Positions 8,075 to 17,365 of a DNA stretch of 64,000 nucleotides are shown one piece after another. How positions within the stretch are numbered: the first letter of the stretch is position 1; the number at the start of each line of letters is the position of its first letter. The DNA lies in assembly GCF_000855665.1 (NCBI RefSeq), contig NZ_JXSS01000045.1:1-64000 (forward strand), in the 5' to 3' direction. The notes below the pieces were generated by a model, which was not told the DNA's origin, made no database searches, and saw nothing but the letters and a program-made list of their open reading frames with translations. A program made the position numbers and the translations under genes. The stretch is from Lysobacter sp. A03 (lineage in GTDB: Bacteria; Pseudomonadota; Gammaproteobacteria; Xanthomonadales; Xanthomonadaceae).

Positions 8075-9985
8075 ATGAGCACTACGACAGAAACCCGAAA
8101 ATTCGAAGCCGAAGTCGCCCAGGTCCTGCACCTGGTGACGCACTCGCTCTACTCGCACAAGGAGATCTTCCTGCGCGAGCTGATCTCCAACGCCTCCGAC
8201 GCCTGCGACAAGCTGCGCTTCGAGGCGATCGCCAATCCGGCCCTGAATGCCGGCGACGGCGAGCTGCACATCGACATCAGCTGGGACAAGGATGCGCGCA
8301 CCATCACTATCGCCGACAACGGCATCGGGATGAGCCGCGACGAGGTGGTCGCCAACATCGGCACCATCGCCAGCTCGGGCACGCGGCGGTTCCTGGAAGC
8401 CATGGGCAACGAGCAGAAGGCCGATGCGCGCCTGATCGGCCAGTTCGGCGTGGGCTTCTATTCCGCCTACGTTGTCGCCGGCAAGGTGAGCGTCCTCAGC
8501 CGCCGCGCCGACGCGCCGGCCAGTGAGGGCGTGAAGTGGGAAAGCGACGGCAAGGGCGAGTACACCCTGGAGACCGTCGAGCTGCCCGAGCGCGGCACGA
8601 CCGTGACGCTGCACCTGAAGGCCGATGAGGACGAGTTCCTCGCCGATTGGAAGCTGCGCTCGCTGATCAACCGCTATTCGGACCATGTCGCCTTCCCGAT
8701 CCGGATGCAGAAGCCGGCCGTCGAACCCGGTGACGACGAGTCGGACGAGCCGAAGAAAGACGCCAGCGCCGCACCGGAGTGGGAAACCATCAACGCCGCC
8801 TCCGCGCTGTGGACCAAGCCCAGAAACGAGATCAGCGACGAGGACTACCAGGGCTTCTACAAGTCCCTCGGCCACGACTTCAACGACGCGCTGGCCTGGA
8901 CCCACAACCGCGTGGAAGGCAGCCAGAGCTTCACCACCCTGCTGTACCTGCCCTCGCAGCCGCCGTTCGACCTGATGATGGGCGGACGCGACGAGCGCAA
9001 GGGCCTGAAGCTCTACATCAAGCGCGTATTCGTTATGGACGCCGCCGAGGAACTGCTGCCCAACTACCTGCGCTTCGTGCGTGGCGTGATCGATGCCGAC
9101 GACCTCCCGCTCAACGTCAGCCGCGAGATCCTGCAGCAGAACCGCCAGTTGGACCGGATCAAGTCGGCCTGCGTGAAGCGCGTGCTGGATCTGATCGAGA
9201 CCCTCGCCCGCGACGAGCCTGAGAAATTCGCCACCTTCTACAAGGCGTTCGGCAACACGCTCAAGGAAGGTATCGGCGAGGACCACGCCAACCGCGAGCG
9301 CATCGCCAAGCTGCTGCGTTTTGCCTCCACCAAGGGCGAGGCCGGCAAGCAGGTCGTATCCCTGGACGACTACATCGGCCGCATGGCGTCCGGCCAGGAC
9401 ACCATCTGGTACATCACCGCTGAGAGCCACGCGGCCGCATTCGGCAGCCCGCAACTGGAGGCGTTCAAGGCCAAGGACATCGAAGTGCTGCTGATGTCCG
9501 ACCGCATCGACGAGTGGATGCTCGGCTCGCTGACCGAGTACGACGGCAAGAAGCTGCAGAACGTCGCCAAGGGCGAACTGCCGCTGGACGAGGCCGACAA
9601 GGCCAAGCAGGAAGAAGCGGCCAAGGCGGCCGAGCCACTGGTCACGCGTCTGAAGACCCTGCTGGGCGACCGCGTCAGCGACGTCCGCGTGTCGGCACGC
9701 CTGACCGACTCGCCGTCCTGTCTGGCATTGGCCGATTACGACATGGCGCCGCACTTCGCCCGCATGCTGCGTGAAGCCGGCCAGCAGATGCCCGAGAGCA
9801 AGCCGACCCTGGAGATCAACCCGGAGCACGCGCTGTTGAAACGCGTCGAGGCGGAAACGGACGACGCCAAGGCCGCTGATCTTGCGACGCTGCTGCTGGA
9901 ACAGGCCGAGATCGCCGCCGGCGCTCCGTTGCCGGATCCCGCCGCGTTCGTGCAGCGCATGAACCGGGTGCTGACCGGAGCCTGA
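8075..9985 (+). CDS. htpG: Molecular chaperone HtpG (bacterial Hsp90)
   Basis: HtpG is an ATP-dependent cytoplasmic chaperone that refolds stress-damaged clients with DnaK. At 636 residues it is full length. The N-terminal GHKL ATPase shows ELISNASDACDKLR, ADNGIGM and QFGVGFYSAY. The middle domain has the conserved RRVFVMD-like segment (KRVFVMDAAEELLPNYLRF, with a Lys for the first Arg) and LNVSREILQQN. The C-terminal dimer domain follows. An AGGGA ribosome site and a candidate RpoH promoter precede it, and an intrinsic terminator follows, so it is a single-gene unit. Confidence 0.98.
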   Translation: MSTTTETRKFEAEVAQVLHLVTHSLYSHKEIFLRELISNASDACDKLRFEAIANPALNAGDGELHIDISWDKDARTITIADNGIGMSRDEVVANIGTIASSGTRRFLEAMGNEQKADARLIGQFGVGFYSAYVVAGKVSVLSRRADAPASEGVKWESDGKGEYTLETVELPERGTTVTLHLKADEDEFLADWKLRSLINRYSDHVAFPIRMQKPAVEPGDDESDEPKKDASAAPEWETINAASALWTKPRNEISDEDYQGFYKSLGHDFNDALAWTHNRVEGSQSFTTLLYLPSQPPFDLMMGGRDERKGLKLYIKRVFVMDAAEELLPNYLRFVRGVIDADDLPLNVSREILQQNRQLDRIKSACVKRVLDLIETLARDEPEKFATFYKAFGNTLKEGIGEDHANRERIAKLLRFASTKGEAGKQVVSLDDYIGRMASGQDTIWYITAESHAAAFGSPQLEAFKAKDIEVLLMSDRIDEWMLGSLTEYDGKKLQNVAKGELPLDEADKAKQEEAAKAAEPLVTRLKTLLGDRVSDVRVSARLTDSPSCLALADYDMAPHFARMLREAGQQMPESKPTLEINPEHALLKRVEAETDDAKAADLATLLLEQAEIAAGAPLPDPAAFVQRMNRVLTGA

Positions 9986-10021
9986 GGACGGCCGCTTAGA
10001 CGCGACCGACTGCAACGCCAC

Positions 10022-10050
10022 AGCGCCCCGACTTTGCGGGGCGCTTTTTT
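10022..10050 (+). terminator. Intrinsic terminator of htpG
   Basis: AGCGCCCCG pairs with CGGGGCGCT across a 6-base loop and is followed by a T run. Confidence 0.85.
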
Positions 10051-10202
10051 GTGCCGGATGACACGGCCATCCACGGAACCGAAGCGCAGGCGCGACGTCA
10101 TCGAACTGCAGCGGCATGGCTAAGTTCCCGCTGGCGGGGCGGCCGCGTGACCTATAATTGGCGGCTTTCCGCTCTGTCGGCGCGCCCGTGCGCGCCAAGC
10201 CC

Positions 10203-11810
10203 ATGTCCGACGCATCCAAATCCGACGTATCCAAGCAGGCGCTGCGCCGTCGCACGTTCGCGATCATCTCGCACCCTGATGCGGGCAAGACCACGCTGAC
10301 GGAAAAGCTGCTGTTGTTTGGCGGCGCGATCCAGATGGCCGGCTCGGTGAAGGGCCGCAAGGCCGCGCGCCACGCCACATCGGACTGGATGAAGCTGGAG
10401 CAGGAGCGCGGCATCTCGGTGACCAGCTCGGTGATGCAGTTCCCCTACGACGGGCGCATCGTCAATCTGCTCGACACCCCCGGCCACGCCGACTTCGGCG
10501 AGGACACCTACCGAGTGCTGACCGCAGTCGACTCGGCGCTGATGGTGATCGACGTCGCCAAGGGCGTGGAGGAGCGCACGATCAAGCTGATGGAGGTCTG
10601 CCGGCTGCGCAACACGCCGATCATGACCTTCATCAACAAGCTCGACCGCGAAGGCAAGGAGCCGATCGAACTGCTCGACGAGGTTGAGAGCGTTCTGGAC
10701 ATCCAGTGCGCGCCGGTCACCTGGCCGATCGGCATGGGCAAGCGCCTGAAAGGCGTCGTCCACCTTTTGACCGGCGAGGTGCACCTCTACGAACCGGGGC
10801 GCAATTTCACCCGCCAGGATTCGACCATCTTCAAGTCGATTGATGATCCGGCGTTCGAGCAGCGCATCGGCACCGCCGTGCTGGCCGAACTGCGCGACGA
10901 GCTGGAGCTGGTCCAGGGCGCCAGCCATCCGTTCGATATCGAGAAATACCTCTCCGGCGAGCAGACGCCCGTGTTCTTTGGCTCGGCGGTCAACAACTTC
11001 GGCGTCCAGCTGCTGCTGGACTTCTTCGTCAAGAACGCGCCGGCACCGCAGCCGCGCGCGACCACCACGCGCGACGTGGATCCGACGGAGGACAAGCTGA
11101 CCGGCTTCGTGTTCAAGATCCAGGCCAACATGGATCCGCAGCACCGGGACCGCGTGGCGTTCATGCGCGTGTGCTCGGGCAAGTTCACCGCCGGCATGAA
11201 GGCCTTCCATGTGCGCACCGGCAAGGAGCTCAAGCTGGCCAACGCGTTGACGTTCATGGCCAGCGATCGCGAAATCGCCGAGACGGCCTACTCAGGCGAC
11301 GTGCTGGGCATCCACAACCACGGCACCGTGTCGATCGGCGACAGCTTCAGCGAAGGCGAGTCGATCACCTTCACCGGCATTCCCAACTTCGCACCCGAGC
11401 TGTTCCGGCGCGCGCGTCTGCGCGATCCGCTCAAGCTCAAGCAACTGCAGAAAGGGTTGGCCCAGCTCAGCGAAGAAGGCGCGACCCAGTTCTTCCGCCC
11501 GCTGATGAGCAACGACCTGATCCTGGGCGCGGTCGGCGTACTGCAGTTCGAGGTGGTCGCCTACCGGCTGAAGGCCGAATACGGCGTCGATGCGATTTTC
11601 GAGCCGGTGAGCATCTCCACGACACGCTGGATCCGCTGCGCCAGCGAACGCAAGCTGGAGGAGTTCCGCGACAAGAACGCCAGCCATCTCGCGCTCGACG
11701 CCGCCGATCAGCTGGTCTATCTCGCGCCCACCAGGGTCAACCTGCAGCTGGCGCAGGAACGCGCCCCGGACGTGGAGTTCCTGGCCACGCGCGAGCAGGC
11801 CCACACCTGA
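10203..11810 (+). CDS. prfC: Peptide chain release factor 3 (RF3)
   Basis: RF3 is the GTPase that recycles RF1/RF2 from terminated ribosomes. Start ATG 10203 (MSDASKSDV) gives 535 residues, near the usual 530. The longer upstream frame lacks support. G motifs are clear: HPDAGKTT (G1), DTPGHADF (G3) and NKLDRE (G4), followed by EF-Tu-like domain II and the RF3 C-terminal domain ([18 protein letters not shown]). It stands alone between htpG and the AsmA gene. Confidence 0.97.
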   Translation: MSDASKSDVSKQALRRRTFAIISHPDAGKTTLTEKLLLFGGAIQMAGSVKGRKAARHATSDWMKLEQERGISVTSSVMQFPYDGRIVNLLDTPGHADFGEDTYRVLTAVDSALMVIDVAKGVEERTIKLMEVCRLRNTPIMTFINKLDREGKEPIELLDEVESVLDIQCAPVTWPIGMGKRLKGVVHLLTGEVHLYEPGRNFTRQDSTIFKSIDDPAFEQRIGTAVLAELRDELELVQGASHPFDIEKYLSGEQTPVFFGSAVNNFGVQLLLDFFVKNAPAPQPRATTTRDVDPTEDKLTGFVFKIQANMDPQHRDRVAFMRVCSGKFTAGMKAFHVRTGKELKLANALTFMASDREIAETAYSGDVLGIHNHGTVSIGDSFSEGESITFTGIPNFAPELFRRARLRDPLKLKQLQKGLAQLSEEGATQFFRPLMSNDLILGAVGVLQFEVVAYRLKAEYGVDAIFEPVSISTTRWIRCASERKLEEFRDKNASHLALDAADQLVYLAPTRVNLQLAQERAPDVEFLATREQAHT

Positions 11811-11825
11811 TCGTATTGGCGCGAG

Positions 11826-11848
11826 GGCCCCGCCGGTGATGCGGGGCC
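11826..11848 (+). terminator. Hairpin after prfC
   Basis: GGCCCCGC and GCGGGGCC form a perfect 8-bp stem with a 7-base loop just after prfC. There is no T run, so it is only a possible terminator or 3'-end stabiliser. Confidence 0.35.
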
Positions 11849-11930
11849 TGAACCGGGGCAGTGCCATTTCACCGGCGTTTTACCGCGGGGTGCGGATGGT
11901 TGGGCTATTACACGCCATCCGATCTCCCCC

Positions 11931-13934
11931 ATGCCCGAGTCGCCGCCTCCCACCCCGCCCGATTCCGAACCAGCCCCGCGAGGCAAGGCGGGCTCGACTG
12001 AATGGTGGCAGCAGCCCAGACGCCACCTTTGGTGGACGGCGCTCGCAGCGGTGGTGCTCGGCCTGATCGTTCTGGTGGCGCTGTGGGATTGGAACTGGTT
12101 CAAGGGACCGGTCGAGCGCCAGGTGGAAAACCGCACCGGACGCGAGTTCAGGATCAAGGGCGATCTGGACGTGGATCTTGGCTGGACACCAACCATCCGC
12201 GCCGACGACGTGCACTTCGCCAACGCCCAATGGGCGCGCGATCCGGAGATGGCCAACGCCGAGCAACTGGAGCTGTCAATCGACCTGTTGCGTCTGTTGC
12301 GCGGCAAGGTGCGCATTCCCCACCTGCGTCTGGCGCAACCGCATGTATCCCTGGAAGCCAATCCCGAAGGCGGCGGCAACTGGGAGCTACGCAACAGCGG
12401 CGGCGGCGACAGCAAACTCGAGTTTCGGCGGGTTTGGATTTCCCGTGGCGAGCTGGTGTTCCTCGACGCGGCGGACAAGACCGACATCAAGGTGGACGTG
12501 ACCAGCGCCGCGGCCAAGGAAGCCGGCAACGCCCCACCCATCCAGGTGAAGGGCGCCGGCCAGTGGCGTGGCAACGAATTCACCGTCGAAGGCACGGCGG
12601 AATCGCCGCTGGAGCTGCGCGACATCGACTCGCCCTACCAGATCGACGCGCGTGCCCAGGCGGGCGCGACCAAGGCACACGCACGCGGCACACTGCTCGA
12701 CCCGCTTCGCATGCGCGATTTCGATCTCCAGCTCAACCTGTCAGGCAAGAATCTGGACGACCTCTACCCGCTGATCGGGGTCGCCTTGCCGCCCACCCCG
12801 CCCTACACCCTGGAGGGTCGCCTGACCCGCGACATCAAGGGATCAAACACCACCTGGCATTACGACAAGTTCAGCGGGACTGTCGGTGACAGCGACCTTG
12901 CCGGCAGCGCTGCCTTCACCACAGGCGGCGATCGCCCGCTGCTGAAGGCGGACCTCCATTCCAAACGGCTGGACTTCGATGACCTCGCCGGCCTTATCGG
13001 CGGTGCACCGCAAACCGGTCCCGGAGAAACCAGCAACCCCGAACTGACAGCGAAAGCCGCCGCGATGAAAGCCAGCCAACGGGTGCTACCTGACACGCCC
13101 TACAAACTGGAAAAGATGCGCGCGATGGATGCCGACGTCAGCCTCAAGGCCGATCGCATCGATTCACCGTCTCTGCCGCTGGACAACATGGACACGCATT
13201 TGTCCCTGAATGCCGGTCTGCTGGTGCTCGACCCCCTCGACTTCGGCGTCGCTGGCGGCAAGATCCACTCCACGGTACGGATGGACGCACGCGAATCCGA
13301 CATCCGCACCCACGCAAAAATGCAGGTGCGCGGGCTCGACCTGTCCCGGCTCCTGCCGAAAGTGGAGTCGCTGCAGAACGCCATCGGCAAGATCTCGGGC
13401 CACGTCGACCTGGCAGGTCACGGCAACTCGGTCGCCGCGATGCTGGGCAGCAGCGACGGTCAGGTCGACGTCGGCATGGGAAGCGGCCACATCAGCAACA
13501 TGCTCATGGAAATGGCCGGCATCGACATCGCCGAGATCATCAAGTTCAAGCTGACCGGCGATCGACTGATCCCGATCCGCTGCGCGTTCGGTGAGTTCAA
13601 GGTTGCCGATGGCACCATGACCGCCGGCGCGTTCGCCTTCGACACCACCGACACCATGCTCCTGGGGGAAGGCACCATAGACCTCAAGAACGAACAGCTG
13701 GATCTGATCATCCGGCCGCGTCCGAAGGACCGCAGCATCCTCGCCTTCCGCGCGCCGCTGGTGGTGGACGGCAGTTTCAAGCAGCCGGGCATCCGGCCGG
13801 ACCTCAAACGCGTGGGCGTGCGTGGCGCCATCGCACTGGCGCTCGGGAGCATTGCGCCGCCGGCGGCGCTGCTGGCTACCCTTGAGCTTGGGCCGGGTGA
13901 AGACGCTGGTTGCGGCGGCCAGTACGCCAAGTGA
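11931..13934 (+). CDS. AsmA-family inner-membrane-anchored protein
   Basis: This 667-residue AsmA-like protein has a short Pro-rich cytoplasmic start, one membrane helix (about 35-58) and a long periplasmic part. The AsmA N-terminal signature follows the helix (NRTGREFRIKGDLDVDLG, then LRLLRGKVRIPHLRL). The C-terminal AsmA signature (GTIDLKNEQLDLIIRP, FRAPLVVDGSF) lies near 590-630. AsmA-like proteins are long beta-groove proteins implicated in phospholipid transport to the outer membrane. Which paralogue this is cannot be decided here. Confidence 0.88.
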   Translation: MPESPPPTPPDSEPAPRGKAGSTEWWQQPRRHLWWTALAAVVLGLIVLVALWDWNWFKGPVERQVENRTGREFRIKGDLDVDLGWTPTIRADDVHFANAQWARDPEMANAEQLELSIDLLRLLRGKVRIPHLRLAQPHVSLEANPEGGGNWELRNSGGGDSKLEFRRVWISRGELVFLDAADKTDIKVDVTSAAAKEAGNAPPIQVKGAGQWRGNEFTVEGTAESPLELRDIDSPYQIDARAQAGATKAHARGTLLDPLRMRDFDLQLNLSGKNLDDLYPLIGVALPPTPPYTLEGRLTRDIKGSNTTWHYDKFSGTVGDSDLAGSAAFTTGGDRPLLKADLHSKRLDFDDLAGLIGGAPQTGPGETSNPELTAKAAAMKASQRVLPDTPYKLEKMRAMDADVSLKADRIDSPSLPLDNMDTHLSLNAGLLVLDPLDFGVAGGKIHSTVRMDARESDIRTHAKMQVRGLDLSRLLPKVESLQNAIGKISGHVDLAGHGNSVAAMLGSSDGQVDVGMGSGHISNMLMEMAGIDIAEIIKFKLTGDRLIPIRCAFGEFKVADGTMTAGAFAFDTTDTMLLGEGTIDLKNEQLDLIIRPRPKDRSILAFRAPLVVDGSFKQPGIRPDLKRVGVRGAIALALGSIAPPAALLATLELGPGEDAGCGGQYAK

Positions 13935-13964
13935 CCGCGGCCGCTTGGACGAGGCCGCTGCGGA

Positions 13965-14393
13965 TCAGCTTTCGATGTAGCGCTGCATCTGCACCAGCTC
14001 CTGCTGCTGGTCCTCGATCACCGCCTTCACCAAGTCGCCAATGGACACAACCCCCAGCACCTTGCCGTTGACGACGACGGGCAGGTGGCGGATGCGCTGA
14101 TCGGTCACCAGTGCCATGCAGTGCTCCGCCGAATCCTCCAGGCCGACTGTGCGCGGGTCGGAGGTCATGACCTCGGAGACCGCCGTGGTCTTGGAGGAAC
14201 GACCCTGCAGGATGATCTTGCGGGCGTAGTCCCGCTCCGAGACGATTCCTGCCAGGCGGCCATCCTTGATGACCAGCAGCGCACCGATCCGCTTCTCCGC
14301 CATCAACCGGATCGCATCGATCATCGGCGCGTCCGGGGCGATCGCATAAACCTCAGGGGATTTGGCTTCCAGCAGATGCCTTACGTTGCGCAT
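13965..14393 (-). CDS. Two-CBS-domain protein
   Basis: This 142-residue cytoplasmic protein consists of two CBS repeats (about 10-65 and 75-130), each with the RIGALLVI/RIRHLPVV and GIVSERDY/GVVSIGDL patterns. CBS pairs bind adenine nucleotides and act as energy sensors. The target is unknown. Its first 41 bases overlap the 3' end of the glycosyltransferase gene in another frame, and no separate promoter fits easily, so it is probably co-transcribed with that gene. Confidence 0.88.
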   Translation of the reverse strand: MRNVRHLLEAKSPEVYAIAPDAPMIDAIRLMAEKRIGALLVIKDGRLAGIVSERDYARKIILQGRSSKTTAVSEVMTSDPRTVGLEDSAEHCMALVTDQRIRHLPVVVNGKVLGVVSIGDLVKAVIEDQQQELVQMQRYIES

Positions 14394-15396
14394 GGCGCTC
14401 TCCTTCCATATCGGGTGCCTGATCCGAGCATACCCCCGCCGCCGGCTGCCAGGAATCCACCAGGTAGAGCGGGCGCTGCTTGGACTCCTCGTACAGGCGG
14501 CCGAGGTATTCCCCGATCAGTCCCAGGGCGATCAACTGCACGCCGCCCAGGAACAGGATCACCGCCATCATGGTCGGCCAGCCCTGCACCGCGTCGCCCC
14601 ACAGCAGGGCCTTGCCGATCACCCAGGAGCCGTAGCCAAAGGCCAGCAGCGCGGTCACCAGGCCAAGGTACGTCGCCAGCCGCAGGGGCGCCGTGGAAAA
14701 ACTGGTAATGCCTTCCAGCGCGAGATTCCACAGACGCCAGAAATTGAATTTGGTCTCGCCCGCCGCGCGCGGACCGCGGTGATACGGCAGCGCGATCCGA
14801 TTGAAGCCCACCCAGCCGAACAGGCCTTTCATGAAGCGGTGACGTTCGCGCATCTGTCCCAGTGCGTGCAGCGCTCGGGGAGACAGCAGGCGGAAGTCTC
14901 CGGTGTCTGCCGGCACGGGTGTTTTGGACAGGCGCCCCATCACCCGATAGAAAGTGTGGGCCGTGGCTCGCTTCAACCAGCCCTCGCCCTCCCGAACCAG
15001 ACGCGTGCCATGGACGTCGTCATAGCCTTCCAGCCAGAGGGCGACGAACTGCGACGCCAGTTCCGGTGGGTCCTGGCCGTCGGCATCGAGGATCAAGGCC
15101 GCCCCATGGACCACGCGATCCAGGCCTGCGGTCAGGGCCAGCTCCTTGCCGAAATTGCGCGATAGTCGCAACAGCGAGACGCGGGCATCCAGCGCCACCA
15201 GCTCCTGCATCACCGCCCAGGTCCCGTCGCTGCTGCCATCGTCAACGTAAAGGATGCCCCCGCTGATACCGTGGTCGTTCGATACGGCGTGCAGCGCTTT
15301 GATCAGGCGCGGTTGCAGCAGCGGCAGGCTGTCCGCCTCGTTGAAGGCGGCCACGACCAGCGTGAGGTGGTTGTCAGGAGCGGCAGGGAGCGTCAT
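14353..15396 (-). CDS. Family 2 glycosyltransferase, polyprenyl-phosphate (GtrB/DPM1-like) type
   Basis: This 347-residue enzyme starts at ATG 15396 (MTLPAAPDNH), chosen over a longer frame. The GT-A domain shows VVAAFNEADSLP, VDDGSSDGTW and the metal-binding DADGQDPPEL. Two membrane helices (about 230-253 and 265-290) and a LGLIGEYLGR ending follow, as in GtrB and ArnC. Such enzymes load a sugar onto undecaprenyl phosphate for envelope glycosylation. The sugar is not predictable. No flippase or second transferase is adjacent. The 3' end overlaps the CBS gene by 41 bases. Confidence 0.88.
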   Translation of the reverse strand: MTLPAAPDNHLTLVVAAFNEADSLPLLQPRLIKALHAVSNDHGISGGILYVDDGSSDGTWAVMQELVALDARVSLLRLSRNFGKELALTAGLDRVVHGAALILDADGQDPPELASQFVALWLEGYDDVHGTRLVREGEGWLKRATAHTFYRVMGRLSKTPVPADTGDFRLLSPRALHALGQMRERHRFMKGLFGWVGFNRIALPYHRGPRAAGETKFNFWRLWNLALEGITSFSTAPLRLATYLGLVTALLAFGYGSWVIGKALLWGDAVQGWPTMMAVILFLGGVQLIALGLIGEYLGRLYEESKQRPLYLVDSWQPAAGVCSDQAPDMEGERHAQRKASAGSQIP

Positions 15397-15465
15397 CGCG
15401 GCATGGTAGCCGACCGCCGGACGCGCAATGCGCCGCTGCGGCCATCGCTGCATCCAGGAAGTGCC

Positions 15466-16224
15466 TTATTCGAATTGATCGAGGTAGGACTGGCCACCGA
15501 TCTGTCGCATCTGCCGCTGGATCTGTCCGGTCCGGCGCTGGACATACGGCCCGGGCCGGTCGGCGCTGTAGCGCTTCGGGCTCGGCAACACCGCCGCCAG
15601 GCGCGCGGACTCGGCCGCCGACAACTGGCTTGCGTCCTTGCCGAAATACTTCTGTGCGGCAGCCTGCGCGCCGTAGACGCCGTCGCCGAACTCGGCCACG
15701 TTCACATACACCTCGATGATCCGCGCCTTCGGCCACATCAGCTCTACCAGCGCCGTGTACCAGGCTTCCAGGCCCTTGCGGACCCAACTGCGGCCGCTCC
15801 ACAGAAACAGGTTCTTCGCCGTTTGCTGGCTGATCGTACTGGCGCCGCGCAAACGACCGCCGTCCTCGTGCGTTTCACGCGCCTTGCGGATCGCTTCCAG
15901 GTCAAACCCGTGGTGGTCGGCAAAGCGCTGATCCTCGGAGGCAATCACCGCCAGCGGAAGGTTGGAAGATATGCGACCACGGTCCCGCCACTCGTAGTTG
16001 AGGCGGAAGTCTCCCTCACCGTGGGTCCACGCCGAGATCTGCCGCGCCAGCATGAAAGCGCTGCTGGGAGGATCCACAAATCGCAGTGCACCGACCTGGA
16101 TCACACTGACGAGCATCAGGAGGAGCGGTAGCGCCAGCACCCAGCGCAGCCACCGGCGCTTGCGTGGCAGGGATTCAGGTTGGTGCCCGGCGTTCGGCTG
16201 TTCGTCGTCTTGCGCCTTGCTCAT
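15466..16224 (-). CDS. mtgA: Monofunctional peptidoglycan glycosyltransferase
   Basis: MtgA polymerises lipid II into glycan strands at the inner membrane. The 252 residues include a cytoplasmic basic start (KRRWLRW), one membrane helix (about 27-46) and a GT51 domain. It carries the catalytic ASEDQRF motif, the [16 protein letters not shown] motif and the [13 protein letters not shown] and [10 protein letters not shown] signatures. ATG 16224 has an AAGGTGGGGG ribosome site; the upstream alternative is a TTG. It is divergent from hslO across 74 bases. Confidence 0.95.
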   Translation of the reverse strand: MSKAQDDEQPNAGHQPESLPRKRRWLRWVLALPLLLMLVSVIQVGALRFVDPPSSAFMLARQISAWTHGEGDFRLNYEWRDRGRISSNLPLAVIASEDQRFADHHGFDLEAIRKARETHEDGGRLRGASTISQQTAKNLFLWSGRSWVRKGLEAWYTALVELMWPKARIIEVYVNVAEFGDGVYGAQAAAQKYFGKDASQLSAAESARLAAVLPSPKRYSADRPGPYVQRRTGQIQRQMRQIGGQSYLDQFE

Positions 16225-16298
16225 CACGCCCCCACCTTGATCGGTCAATCCGAATTAGCGGGCATTATCGACCACGTGCCCGGTCACGCGAGCATTCC

Positions 16299-17261
16299 AT
16301 GTCCCAAGCAACCGATACCCCAGACCTGACGCCCGGCGCAGCCACCGACCGGCTGACCCGTTTCATGATCGACCGCGCCGGCGTGCGAGGCGTGCATGTG
16401 GACCTGCAGGAGACTTGGCAGCACATCCGCAAGCTGATGGCTGATGTCGCCGGGCAGGCACCGGGCGCCGTCGAATTGCTCGGTGAAGCGACCGCCGCTG
16501 CCGCGTTGTTCACCGGTCACATCAAGATCGACGGCCGCCTGTCGGTCCAGCTGCGCAGCAGCGGCTTGCTGCGGACGTTGTTCGTCGAGTGCACCTCGGC
16601 GGGGACCCTGCGCGGCATCGTCCGGCTGGATCCGGAACACGATGGCGACGACGCCGCTTACGCCAGCCGCATCACCGGCAACCTGCGTGATCTTGGCGAG
16701 GACACCGTCCTGGCGATTACGATCGAGAACCCCTCTGTGGGCGGACGCGACCCCGTCCGCTACCAGGGCATGGTGGCGCTGGATGCCGACTCTTTAGGCG
16801 ATGCCTTTGAAGCTTACTTCCGCCAGTCCGAACAACTGCCGACGCGCCTCCTGTTGGCCGGCAACGACGAGCGCGTGGCTGGACTCATGCTGCAGAAGCT
16901 CCCGGGTGATGAAGGTGATCAGGACGGCTGGACCCGCGCCGGTGCACTTTTCGACACCTTGGGACGTGACGAACTCCTGGAAGTGCCGGTCGAAGAACTT
17001 TTGAACCGGCTGTTCCACGACGACGGTGTCCAGATGATGGGCGACCGGCCCTTGTCTTTCGCGTGCTCCTGCTCGGTTGAACGGGTAGAGTCGATGCTGG
17101 TATCGCTGGGGAGCGAGGAAGCACTTGCAGCTGCGGAAGATGGGGATGCGCAGATCCGTTGTGAGTTCTGTGGGGCGGACTACCGGCTTACCCGGGACCG
17201 CATTCAGGAACTGCTCGATATCGATGCGCAGCAGGTTGCTCCGCCGGATCGGTTGCAATGA
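16299..17261 (+). CDS. hslO: Redox-regulated chaperone Hsp33
   Basis: Hsp33 is switched on by oxidative unfolding to hold damaged proteins. Start ATG 16299 gives 320 residues, slightly longer than E. coli Hsp33. The N-terminal domain holds the GEATAAAALFTGHIK segment. The C-terminal redox switch has the four zinc cysteines as CSC (in SFACSCSVERV) and CEFC, the expected CxC...CxxC. No partner ribosomal heat-shock gene (hslR) is next to it. Confidence 0.96.
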   Translation: MSQATDTPDLTPGAATDRLTRFMIDRAGVRGVHVDLQETWQHIRKLMADVAGQAPGAVELLGEATAAAALFTGHIKIDGRLSVQLRSSGLLRTLFVECTSAGTLRGIVRLDPEHDGDDAAYASRITGNLRDLGEDTVLAITIENPSVGGRDPVRYQGMVALDADSLGDAFEAYFRQSEQLPTRLLLAGNDERVAGLMLQKLPGDEGDQDGWTRAGALFDTLGRDELLEVPVEELLNRLFHDDGVQMMGDRPLSFACSCSVERVESMLVSLGSEEALAAAEDGDAQIRCEFCGADYRLTRDRIQELLDIDAQQVAPPDRLQ

Positions 17262-17283
17262 CCCGGATTTCACGCCATCTTGA

Positions 17284-17312
17284 TTGTTAAAGAAACATAA
17301 ACATCGTAGTAT
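17284..17312 (+). promoter_or_regulatory. Candidate sigma-70 promoter
   Basis: TTGTTA (17284-17289) and TAGTAT (17307-17312) are 17 bases apart in a short AT-rich island, 54 bases before the start of the secreted-protein gene. Each box matches the consensus at 4 of 6 positions. Confidence 0.4.
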
Positions 17313-17365
17313 CGATGATCCAGTACGGGGGAACTCAGCCTGCCCAGCCAGGTCGAATCTGTGTC

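Noticed and set aside
7955-10414. Very long open frame on the minus strand opposite htpG and prfC
   Set aside because: It is the antisense shadow of htpG in GC-rich DNA; the encoded sequence is low-complexity Arg/Gly/Gln-rich with no domain, while the plus strand encodes a perfect HtpG.
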